Of a stretch of DNA of 38,391 nt, positions 1 through 5,709 are shown in pieces. The DNA is taken from contig NZ_AGUD01000262.1 of the NCBI RefSeq assembly GCF_000240225.1, positions 1 through 38,391 on the forward strand. The letters are read 5' to 3'. The stretch is from Patulibacter medicamentivorans. GTDB taxonomy: Bacteria > Actinomycetota > Thermoleophilia > Solirubrobacterales > Solirubrobacteraceae. The notes under the pieces are model-generated. The model did not search any database and had not been told where the DNA came from. It worked only from the letters and a program-made list of their open reading frames with translations. The translations under genes and the position numbers were made by a program. Numbering within the stretch: the stretch's first letter is position 1; each line of letters starts with the position of its first letter.

Positions 1-1105
1 GCGGCGCGGCATCGCCCGCCGCGCGGGGGCCCTCGCCGAGCCCGGCCGCGCGGACCGGGTCGGAGATCGCCGGGGCGACCCCGACCCCGCGCTCCTGGAG
101 CTCGGCGCAGAGGACGTCCTCGAGCTCCTGGACCGTGCCGCGCTCCTCGGGGGCGGCCGCGCAGGCGCGATCGATCGCGGCCACCAGCGTCGCCGACAGG
201 TCGGGCCGGCGGCGCCCCAGCGACGGCAGCGCGGCGTGGGTCCGGACGAGCGCGCTGGCCCGGTCCGGGGGCCCGCCCGGGTGCTCGCCGGTGAACGCCT
301 CGTGCAGCACGACGGCGAGCGCCCAGAGGTCTCCAAGCTCGTCGCCGGCGCCGCCCTCGAGCCGCTCCGGGGACATGTACGAGAGCGTGCCGACGATCTT
401 GCCGGGCACCGGCGCCTCGTCCTCGGGGCGGTGCTCGGCCCGGCCCGCCAGGCGAGCGATCCCGAAGTCGGCCAGCTTGGCGGGCGAAATCCCCGGGTCG
501 CAGGGATGCGCCTCGTCGCGACCGCGGAAGGCACCGGCCGGCACCAGGACGTTGCGTGGGGTGACGTCGCGGTGGACGATCCCGCGCCCGTGCGCGTGGC
601 GGAGCGCCCCGCAGAGCGCGATCCCGATCTGCAGCAGCTCGCTGTCGGTGTGCGTGTCCTCGGCGATCGTGCGGCGCAGCGTGTCGCCGGCGACCAGCTC
701 GGTGATCAGCCACACGCAGCCGGCCGCCGAGCCGAGCGCGTAGACGCTGACGATCGCCGGATGCCCGAGGCGCGCGGCCGCGCGGGCCTCCGCGAGCGCC
801 CGCTCGCCGCCGTCGCCCGGCAGGCACTTGATCGCGACCGGCCGGCCGAGCTGGCGGTCGATCGCCTGCCAGACGGTGCCGGCGCCGCCGCGGCCGAGGA
901 CGCGGACCAGCTCGTAGCGGCCGAGGACGGTCTCGCCGGGGACGAGGGTCGACGGAGTCGGCCGTCCGGCCGGAACCGCGGCGGGGGGCGCGAAGCCCGT
1001 CGCCGACGGCGCGAAGGAGGAGGGGGCCGGCGAGTCCGATCCGGGCGCCGAGGCCGGAGCCAGGCGTGCGGAGCGATCGGTCGCGGCAGCGGTTCCCGTG
1101 CGCAC
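1..1105 (-). CDS. Ser/Thr protein kinase (PknB-like), 3' end outside window
   Basis: Cytoplasmic eukaryotic-type Ser/Thr kinase that phosphorylates protein substrates. Translating the minus strand from a GTG at 1105 gives about 368 residues, still open at the window edge. After a Pro/Ala/Ser-rich N-terminus of about 65 residues come the glycine loop LGRGGAGTVW (about residue 72), the ATP-binding lysine in VAIK (about 90), the catalytic loop HRDVTPRN (about 177), ADFG (about 211) and GTLSYMSPERL with the APE-equivalent glutamate. All essential kinase residues are present. The catalytic loop has T where many bacterial kinases have K (HRDVTPRN rather than HRDVKPxN), which deserves attention because that lysine contacts ATP phosphate. 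Any C-terminal sensor or membrane segment lies outside the window. The GTG start is the only reasonable one downstream of a TATATC box, so it is moderately sure. Confidence 0.88.
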   Translation of the reverse strand, partial: MRTGTAAATDRSARLAPASAPGSDSPAPSSFAPSATGFAPPAAVPAGRPTPSTLVPGETVLGRYELVRVLGRGGAGTVWQAIDRQLGRPVAIKCLPGDGGERALAEARAAARLGHPAIVSVYALGSAAGCVWLITELVAGDTLRRTIAEDTHTDSELLQIGIALCGALRHAHGRGIVHRDVTPRNVLVPAGAFRGRDEAHPCDPGISPAKLADFGIARLAGRAEHRPEDEAPVPGKIVGTLSYMSPERLEGGAGDELGDLWALAVVLHEAFTGEHPGGPPDRASALVRTHAALPSLGRRRPDLSATLVAAIDRACAAAPEERGTVQELEDVLCAELQERGVGVAPAISDPVRAAGLGEGPRAAGDAAP

Positions 1106-1147
1106 GAGAGTCCGATTCGCTGTACGCAGACCGGCTCCTGCCCGTGC

Positions 1148-1155
1148 GATATACC
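1148..1155. promoter_or_regulatory. Candidate divergent -10 region
   Basis: The AT-rich octamer here reads TATATC on the minus strand (about 43 nt before the kinase GTG) and TATACC on the plus strand (towards the CARDB-like membrane protein). It is one of very few AT-rich stretches nearby. No convincing -35 is visible on either strand, so this is a weak call. Confidence 0.3.
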
Positions 1156-1267
1156 CTGACTTGCAGCAGGAACCGCCCGATCGGCGGTGAACGACGGGCA
1201 GAACCGCCGGCAGGACCACCCTGGTCCCGCTCGGCAGAGCACTGCACCCTGCCCAGGAGCGAACCCC

Positions 1268-2416
1268 GTGTCGTTCTTCGACGACGACGACTTCGACGAG
1301 CCCACGCACGTCGCCCACGAGGCGGCTCCTCGTCGCACGTCGCGGCGGCCCGGCCTCGGCGGGGGCGGCGGAGGGCTCTCGCCCGACCCGCAGCAGGCGC
1401 GCGTGCGGCAGATGGTCGCGCTGGGCGTCATCGTCCTGGTCCTGATCCTGCTGACGCTCGCCATCAACGGCTGCGTCAAGTCCGGCCGCACGAACGCGCT
1501 GAAGGACTACTCACGCGACGTCACCGCCGTGCTCCAGGAGTCCAAGAGCGAGGTGGCCGAGCCGCTCTTCGCCGCGCTCTCGTCCGGCGAGGACGCGACG
1601 GCGCTGGTACCCAAGCTCAACAGCCTGCGCGAGACGGCCGACAACGAGGCCAAGCGCGCGAAGAACTTCAGCCCGCCCGGCGACGATCGCGGCAAGGCCG
1701 CCCAGCACGACCTCGAGCTGGCGATGAACCTGCGGTCGCAGGCGATCCGGACGATCGCCGACCGGCTCCCGAGCGCGCTCGGCGACCCCGACACCAGCCA
1801 GCCGGCGATCGACGCGATCGCCGGGCAGATGCAGGCGCTGCTGGCCAGCGACGTGATCATCATCGCCCGCACCAAGCCGCTGATCGACGAGGCGTTGAAG
1901 GACGCCGGCGTCAGCGGGGCCTCGGTGCAGTACACGCGGATCGTCAGCGACGCCAGCTGGCTGACGCCCGAGACGGTGACGACGAAGCTCGGCGCCACCG
2001 GCGGCGGCGGGACCGCGTCCTCCGGGGCGGTCAAGGACCGCTCGAAGGAGACGCCGACGACGGCCGGCCGTCACGGCAACGGGATCACCGGCGCGTCCAT
2101 CGGCGGCACCACGCTGACGGCGGGCGAGGCCGCCACGGTCACCGGCCGCGACCTCAAGATCCAGGTCGCCAACCAGGGCGAGGCCGACGAGAGCAACGTC
2201 GACGTCGGCGGCACCTTCACGCCCGCGAGCGGCAAGGCGATCAGCTTCAAGACGACCGTCAAGACGATCACCCAAGGCGCATCGGTCGACGTGCCGATCA
2301 CGCTGCCGGCGACCGTCAAGGGCGAGGGCGAGCTGAAGATCCAGGTCGGGGGCGTCCCCGGCGAGGAGAACCTGACCAACAACACCCAGACGTTCACCGT
2401 GACGTTCGGCGGCTGA
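1268..2416 (+). CDS. Membrane-anchored protein with CARDB-like C-terminal domain
   Basis: Function not recognised. The start is placed at GTG 1268 because AGGAG sits 8 nt upstream; an upstream in-frame ATG at 1187 would add a sequence without family character. The 382-residue product begins with an acidic stretch (FFDDDDFDE), has a Gly/Arg-rich linker, one strongly hydrophobic helix at about residues 51-68, then a predicted helical extracytoplasmic region (about 70-250) and a low-complexity Gly/Thr/Ser linker. The last ~100 residues (VANQGEADESNV to NNTQTFTVTF) look like a CARDB/DUF11-type immunoglobulin-like domain. It is probably a single-pass protein with its adhesion-like domain outside. 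DUF4446 starts 5 nt after its stop, suggesting co-transcription. Confidence 0.75.
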   Translation: MSFFDDDDFDEPTHVAHEAAPRRTSRRPGLGGGGGGLSPDPQQARVRQMVALGVIVLVLILLTLAINGCVKSGRTNALKDYSRDVTAVLQESKSEVAEPLFAALSSGEDATALVPKLNSLRETADNEAKRAKNFSPPGDDRGKAAQHDLELAMNLRSQAIRTIADRLPSALGDPDTSQPAIDAIAGQMQALLASDVIIIARTKPLIDEALKDAGVSGASVQYTRIVSDASWLTPETVTTKLGATGGGGTASSGAVKDRSKETPTTAGRHGNGITGASIGGTTLTAGEAATVTGRDLKIQVANQGEADESNVDVGGTFTPASGKAISFKTTVKTITQGASVDVPITLPATVKGEGELKIQVGGVPGEENLTNNTQTFTVTFGG

Positions 2417-2421
2417 TCGCC

Positions 2422-2988
2422 GTGGGCGACGTCGGCGACACGTGGCACATCGTCGGCGCGGCCGGGCTCGCGGTCGCCGCGGTCGCGCTGCTGGGCCTGC
2501 TCGTGGTCAGCGTCCAGCTGCGACGGCTGCGGCGGGCGCAGTCCGCAGTGCTGGGGCCCCACGGCACCGACGACCTGGTGAGCCACGCCGCCGCCCTCGA
2601 CCTGCGCGTGACGGCGGCGACCGACGAGTGGCGCGGGCTGTCCGACCAGCTGGCGCACCGGATGGGCGGGATCGAGGGCGCGCTGCTGCGGGTCTTCTCC
2701 CGCCACGGGATGGTCCGCTACGACGCCTACGGCGAGCTGTCCGGCCAGCAGTCCTGCTCGCTGGCCCTGCTCGACGTGCGGGGCGACGGCGTGGTGATCA
2801 CCTCGATCCACCACCGCGACCAGGCCCGGCTGTACATCCGCAGGATCACCGGCGGCCGGCCGGAGCACCGCCTGGCCCCCGAGGAGGACGAGGCGCTCGC
2901 GCTCGCGCTCCGCCACGGGTCGATCGCCGCCGACGGGTCGATCGAGGGCACGCCGCCCTCGCCGCGGCCCGGCGTCGACGACGTCTGA
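2422..2988 (+). CDS. DUF4446 family protein
   Basis: A 188-residue protein of the DUF4446 family, known mainly from Firmicutes and deep actinobacteria and without an assigned function. One N-terminal membrane helix (about residues 8-30) is followed by a basic RRLRRAQ stretch and a helical region. The family core is visible: MVRYDAY, QQSCSLALLDVRGDGVVITSI, then a Pro-Glu-Glu-Asp-Glu helix (APEEDEALALAL). The GTG at 2422 lies 5 nt after the preceding stop and is the only start that keeps the membrane helix. No Shine-Dalgarno is obvious, which suggests translational coupling to the upstream gene. Confidence 0.82.
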   Translation: MGDVGDTWHIVGAAGLAVAAVALLGLLVVSVQLRRLRRAQSAVLGPHGTDDLVSHAAALDLRVTAATDEWRGLSDQLAHRMGGIEGALLRVFSRHGMVRYDAYGELSGQQSCSLALLDVRGDGVVITSIHHRDQARLYIRRITGGRPEHRLAPEEDEALALALRHGSIAADGSIEGTPPSPRPGVDDV

Positions 2989-3024
2989 TCCTGTGATCAG
3001 TCGGTGATCGCGGAAGCGACCCGA

Positions 3025-3052
3025 TGGACACCGCCTGAGGCCTGGGTATTCT
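3025..3052 (+). promoter_or_regulatory. Candidate sigma-70-type promoter for the HNH gene
   Basis: TGGACA (3025-3030), a 16-nt spacer and TATTCT (3047-3052) make a reasonable vegetative promoter. Transcription would start near 3059, about 14 nt before the GTG at 3073. GGGAG at 3060-3064 could act as ribosome-binding site. Confidence 0.45.
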
Positions 3053-3072
3053 CCTGATCGGGAGCTCCCACC

Positions 3073-3714
3073 GTGCACGCAGGCGATTCGTCAGCCACCG
3101 TCGTGACCCTGCCGCAGCGCGGTGACGGGTCCCATGCGGCTCGGCGCGGGGTGCGGGCCGGCTCCAGGGCGGTGCGCGACAGCGGCCCTCCGCCGGGCTC
3201 GGGCGGCTCCGGCGGCTCGCACGTCCTGGTCCTCAACGCGACCTACGAGCCGATCCACGTCTGCGGCGTGCGGCGCGCGACGGTCCTGCTGCTGAAGGAC
3301 AAGGCAGAGGTCATCGAGACCGGCCAAGGAGAGCTACGGGCAGAGCGGACCTCGCTTCCCAGGCCCGCCGTCATCCGTCTCAGCACCTACGCGCCCGTGC
3401 CTCGGCACGGGCGCCGTCGTTTGACGAGGCGTGCGGTCTTCGCCCGCGACGACTGGACCTGCCAGTACTGCGGCTCGCGCAGCGACCTGACGGTCGACCA
3501 CGTGATCCCGCGCTCGAAGGGCGGATCGAGCGAGTGGGAGAACATCGTCGCCTGCTGCTCGACCTGCAACCGCCGCAAGGCCGACCGGTTGCCGCACCAG
3601 GCGCGGATGTTCCCGCGCCACAGCCCGCGGCCGCCGCACCCGTCGGTCTTCATCCAGGTCGCCTGCCCGCGCATACCCGACAGCTGGCAGGCCTGGTTGC
3701 CGCAGGCGGCTTAG
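3073..3714 (+). CDS. HNH endonuclease family protein
   Basis: A 213-residue HNH nuclease-fold protein of a type common in actinobacteria and cyanobacteria. After about 50 unconserved residues comes the subfamily N-domain (VLVLNATYEPIHVC, then the LLLKDKAEVIE region). The HNH core follows: FARDDWTCQYCG, LTVDHVIPRSKGG, WENIVACCSTCNRRKADR. It contains the two zinc-binding CxxC pairs and the DH of the active site, all intact. The last 45 residues (SWQAWLP near the end) also fit the family. Nuclease activity is likely from motif integrity, but the biological role is unknown. GTG 3073 is used; GTG 3103 is an alternative that loses only unconserved residues. Confidence 0.87.
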   Translation: MHAGDSSATVVTLPQRGDGSHAARRGVRAGSRAVRDSGPPPGSGGSGGSHVLVLNATYEPIHVCGVRRATVLLLKDKAEVIETGQGELRAERTSLPRPAVIRLSTYAPVPRHGRRRLTRRAVFARDDWTCQYCGSRSDLTVDHVIPRSKGGSSEWENIVACCSTCNRRKADRLPHQARMFPRHSPRPPHPSVFIQVACPRIPDSWQAWLPQAA

Positions 3715-3784
3715 GGCTCGTCGGGCGTTCTCCTTGGGCTCGGCTGGGTCACTCGTGGGTCGGGTGGCTCGGCGGGCGTGGTCC

Positions 3785-3901
3785 GCGGGGGGGGGTGGGT
3801 GCGTCCTCGATCGCTCGCGGCCAAGGGGGCTGGGTGCTTGGGTCGGCCGGGTCTGGTTCGGCCGCGAATGGTGCGATCTGCGGCGCACCCACCCCCCCCC
3901 C
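3785..3901 (+). repeat. Long hairpin repeat R1, copy 1
   Basis: The element starts with a run of nine G followed by TGGGTGCG (3787-3803) and ends with the exact reverse complement, CGCACCCA plus ten C (3884-3901). Inside, GATCGC (3808-3813) and TCGCGGCC (3814-3821) on the left arm pair with the right-arm segments CGATCT/GCGATC and GGCCGCGA. The whole 115 bp can fold into one long interrupted hairpin with a central G-rich loop. A 42-bp block (3798-3839) is identical to 4810-4851. Homology to copy 3 also extends outside the terminal repeats. Confidence 0.75.
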
Positions 3902-4089
3902 GCTGTCTTGGCGACCGGTGCCGTGGCGGTCGCGGTCGGGCCGCCCGATGCCGCTCGGCGCTGGCCGGTGGCCGGTGGATCGCGCGTCGGGGCGACGCCG
4001 TGCTGGGCGGCCCTTGGGGGAGCGAGGCGTGATTGGGCGACCGTGGCGGGCTCTGCGTGGGGTCGTCGTCTGGGTGGCGATTACCTGTT

Positions 4090-4124
4090 GTGACCTTGCG
4101 GTCGCTGCGCGACCGGTTTGTCAC
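4090..4124. repeat. Small hairpin repeat R2, copy a
   Basis: An imperfect 35-bp palindrome bounded by GTGAC and GTCAC with core CGGTCGC-TGC-GCGACCG. It belongs to a four-member group in this spacer with the consensus GTGACGTTCCGGTC-loop-GACCG. Confidence 0.6.
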
Positions 4125-4157
4125 GCGCAAGCGCGATTTCGCCAGCCGCGATGGCGA

Positions 4158-4190
4158 GTGTCACGTTCCGGTCTACTCGCGACCGGTTCG
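4158..4190. repeat. Small hairpin repeat R2, copy b
   Basis: Contains CACGTTCCGGTC, a 7-nt loop and GACCGGTTCG. The inner arms CCGGTC and GACCGG are perfectly complementary. It lies 34 nt after copy a. Confidence 0.55.
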
Positions 4191-4283
4191 CGCCGTGGAG
4201 GCGACGGTCGGCCGGCCGCCACGGCAGGTGTGACACCCCAACCACCGGGCGCGCCGGCCGGGCCGACTCGCCGAGCACCCCTG

Positions 4284-4754
4284 CTAGCTGGCGTCGGCCA
4301 CCGCGACTGCGCGATCCAGCGAGGCCTGGGCGTAGCGTCTCCACAGCGGAGCGACCGCGCGCATCAGGAGTCCGCGGCCGCGGCGCGCGACGAAGGTGTA
4401 GGTCCAGGTGACGTCGGTGCCGCCGCCGGGCGCGTGGTCGAAGGCGAATCGGCCCTCGATGCGGGCCACGATCAGGCCGAACGGCCCCGACAGCGGACCG
4501 ACGACGTAGCTGAAGCTGCCGGGACGCTCGACGGCGACGATCTCCTCGGGCGTCCCGGAGCGGTCCGACAGCAGCACGACCCGGCGAGAGCCGGCGCGGT
4601 CCCACGGACCCTGCTGGTCGCGCGTGCCGACGACGGCCGGGAACGGCCCCCACCCGGTCATCATCGTCGTCAGGTCGATCGGCACGATCGCATCGAACGT
4701 CGCCTCGGGCGTGGCGGCCGCGGGACGGCGGACGGTGACGGGCACGCGGGGCAT
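4284..4754 (-). CDS. SRPBCC (START/Bet v1-like) family protein
   Basis: A 156-residue protein with the layout of polyketide-cyclase/SRPBCC ligand-binding folds. It starts with a beta strand (VPVTVRRPAAATPEATFDAIVPIDL) and has GTRDQQGPWDRAGSRRVVLLSDRSG in the middle. A strand pair GRFAFDHAPGGGTDVTWTYTF is followed by the long C-terminal helix (LMRAVAPLWRRYAQASLDRAVAVA) that lines the hydrophobic cavity in this fold. The ligand is unknown. A TAGGCT box ends 6 nt before the ATG and no Shine-Dalgarno is present, so a leaderless transcript is likely. It is isolated between two repeat-rich spacers. Confidence 0.82.
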   Translation of the reverse strand: MPRVPVTVRRPAAATPEATFDAIVPIDLTTMMTGWGPFPAVVGTRDQQGPWDRAGSRRVVLLSDRSGTPEEIVAVERPGSFSYVVGPLSGPFGLIVARIEGRFAFDHAPGGGTDVTWTYTFVARRGRGLLMRAVAPLWRRYAQASLDRAVAVADAS

Positions 4755-4760
4755 GGTCGG

Positions 4761-4766
4761 AGCCTA
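4761..4766 (-). promoter_or_regulatory. Candidate -10 box (TAGGCT), leaderless start
   Basis: On the minus strand TAGGCT is followed by six bases and then the ATG of the SRPBCC gene, the spacing expected when transcription begins at the start codon. Confidence 0.4.
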
Positions 4767-4797
4767 TGGGGGCGCAGTTGGGTGGCGTGGGGTGATC

Positions 4798-4868
4798 CGC
4801 GGGGGTGGGGGTGCGTCCTCGATCGCTCGCGGCCAAGGGGGCTGGGTGCTTCGGTGGGGCGTGGTCGG
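4798..4868 (+). repeat. Hairpin repeat R1, copy 2 (right arm missing)
   Basis: Same orientation as copy 1. It has the CCGCGGGGGTGGG left end and the 42-bp block 4810-4851, identical to 3798-3839. After GTGCTTCGG the sequence diverges and the right arm with the terminal inverted repeat is absent, so this copy is truncated. Confidence 0.7.
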
Positions 4869-4887
4869 GCGATGGTCCGACTTGGCT

Positions 4888-4920
4888 GTGACGTTCCGGT
4901 CCTCTACCGACCGCCTCGTC
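4888..4920. repeat. Small hairpin repeat R2, copy c
   Basis: Starts GTGACGTTCCGGTC and continues through CTCTAC to CGACCG and CCTCGTC. The inner arms CGGTC and GACCG are complementary. It follows R1 copy 2 by about 20 nt. Confidence 0.55.
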
Positions 4921-4959
4921 GCACGAGACGGCGGCGGGTCGGCCGAGCGCGGCGCGGGT

Positions 4960-4992
4960 GGGACGTTGCGGTCGCTCAGCGACCACTTCATC
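4960..4992. repeat. Small hairpin repeat R2, copy d
   Basis: GGGACGTTGCGGTCGCT, a single C, then AGCGACC and ACTTCATC. The stem GGTCGCT/AGCGACC is perfect over 7 bp. Confidence 0.55.
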
Positions 4993-5151
4993 GAAGACGC
5001 TCGCGGGGCGAGCAGGGCGACGTGGCGATCCGGAGCCGCGCGAGTCGACAGCGGCCGCAGCGCGAGTCTTCTGCCTTGCTCGCCAACGAGGAACGCCGAG
5101 CGGCACCGAGCCAACGACCGCGGGCCCCACGGCACCGGTCGTCAAGCCAGC

Positions 5152-5264
5152 GCGGGTGGGGTGCGCGCGCGAGATCGCACGATTCGCGGCCGAACCAGAC
5201 CCCGCAGAACGAAGCACCCACCCCACTTGGCCGCGAGCGATCGAGTGCGCACGCCACCCCCGCG
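5152..5264 (-). repeat. Long hairpin repeat R1, copy 3 (inverted)
   Basis: Read on the minus strand it has the same order as copy 1: GTCCGCGGGGGTGG, a TGCGC end, CTCGATCGCTCGCGGCCAAG, GGGTGCTTCG, GGTCTGGTTCGGCCGCGAAT, GTGCGATCT, and a GCGCACCCCACCC right end. The terminal repeats and internal arms are kept although several bases differ from copy 1. Homology continues beyond the right end (GACGACCGGTGCCGTGG, then GTGCCGCTCGGCG). Confidence 0.7.
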
Positions 5265-5450
5265 GACCAACGCTCGCCATCCAACTGCGCCCCCGCAACC
5301 GACCGACCCCCACAACGACGCGCGGCGCCCCGAAGGACGCCGCGCTGAGAGTGTCGGACCGGTGGCCCGGGTTGGAGCTCCACGTCGCCACGCCAGTACC
5401 GTGGGCGCGGTGCTTCCGCTGGGACGAGGGCGGAACTCCAAGGTCCGGGA

Positions 5451-5577
5451 TGACGCGCGGGGCGCGTCACCGGAGGCCGATCGAGCTGCCTCTAGGAGAC
5501 AGCCACCTCCTGGGTCCCGAAACTACTGTCGATGATTCGGACCACCTCCTTTCTCTGGTGCTGAAGGGAGATCCGAA
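5451..5577 (-). other. Possible small transcript with two strong SD motifs and a 3' hairpin
   Basis: On the minus strand AGAAAGGAGGTGGTCC (5554-5539) matches the complement of the 16S rRNA 3' tail at 15 of 16 positions. A GTG within it (5545) opens a 17-codon frame, MVRIIDSSFGTQEVAVS, ending in TAG at 5494-5492. A second GGAGGTGG lies near its end. A 7-bp stem hairpin (5469-5451) follows. TCCGAA and TTCGGA (5572-5577 and 5536-5541) could pair and sequester the SD. The peptide matches nothing I know. This may be a leader, a small RNA or chance. Confidence 0.25.
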
Positions 5578-5667
5578 CCTATCACCCGTCCGCGACGAGG
5601 TCGAACGGAAGCGGTGATCGGGGCGCTGAACCAGTCGCGGGTTCGAGTCCGACAGACCTGAACGGCG

Positions 5668-5700
5668 CCGGTCGAGCCCCCGTGGCGGGGGCTCGACCGG
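5668..5700 (-). terminator. Hairpin terminator of gyrA
   Basis: A perfect 14-bp stem (CCGGTCGAGCCCCC at 5668-5681 with its complement at 5687-5700) and a 5-nt loop lie 10 bp beyond the gyrA stop. No U-tract follows, as is common in GC-rich actinobacteria. Confidence 0.75.
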
Positions 5701-5709
5701 GCGACGACC

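Larger units (their letters stand above)
3715..4283. other. Gene-free spacer carrying repeats
   Basis: This 569-bp stretch has no ORF with family character on either strand. Overlapping frames are open only because the DNA is GC-rich. It holds copy 1 of a long hairpin repeat (3785-3901), homology to a second copy extending to about 3960, and two copies of a smaller hairpin motif (4090-4124 and 4158-4190). Confidence 0.7.
4755..5667. other. Gene-free spacer carrying repeats and a possible small transcript
   Basis: About 910 bp between the SRPBCC gene and the gyrA terminator with no recognisable protein gene. It contains R1 copies 2 and 3, R2 copies c and d, a 19-bp hairpin at 5451-5469, an SD/anti-SD-like element near 5536-5577 and a tRNA T-arm-like motif at about 5637-5655. 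Long frames cross it but their translations are low-complexity Arg/Pro/Ala without family features. Confidence 0.7.

Noticed and set aside
1187-1267. Start at ATG 1187 for the CARDB-like membrane protein
   Set aside because: GTG 1268 has an AGGAG at ideal spacing, and residues before it are not family-like.
2985-3000. CTGATC/GATCAG hairpin at the end of the DUF4446 gene
   Set aside because: The stem is only 6 bp and includes the stop codon; too weak to call a terminator.
4081-5391. Long overlapping frames in the repeat-rich spacer (for example 436 and 604 codons)
   Set aside because: Translations are Arg/Pro/Ala-rich and mirror the repeats; they cross or oppose the SRPBCC gene and have no ribosome-binding site.
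5536-5577. A genuine 16S rRNA gene end
   Set aside because: The upstream sequence lacks conserved 16S helix 44/45 segments such as AAGTCGTAACAAGG, so only a short similarity exists.
3715-5667. CRISPR array in the repeat region
   Set aside because: The repeats are few, unevenly spaced, in both orientations and without regular spacers; no cas genes are present.
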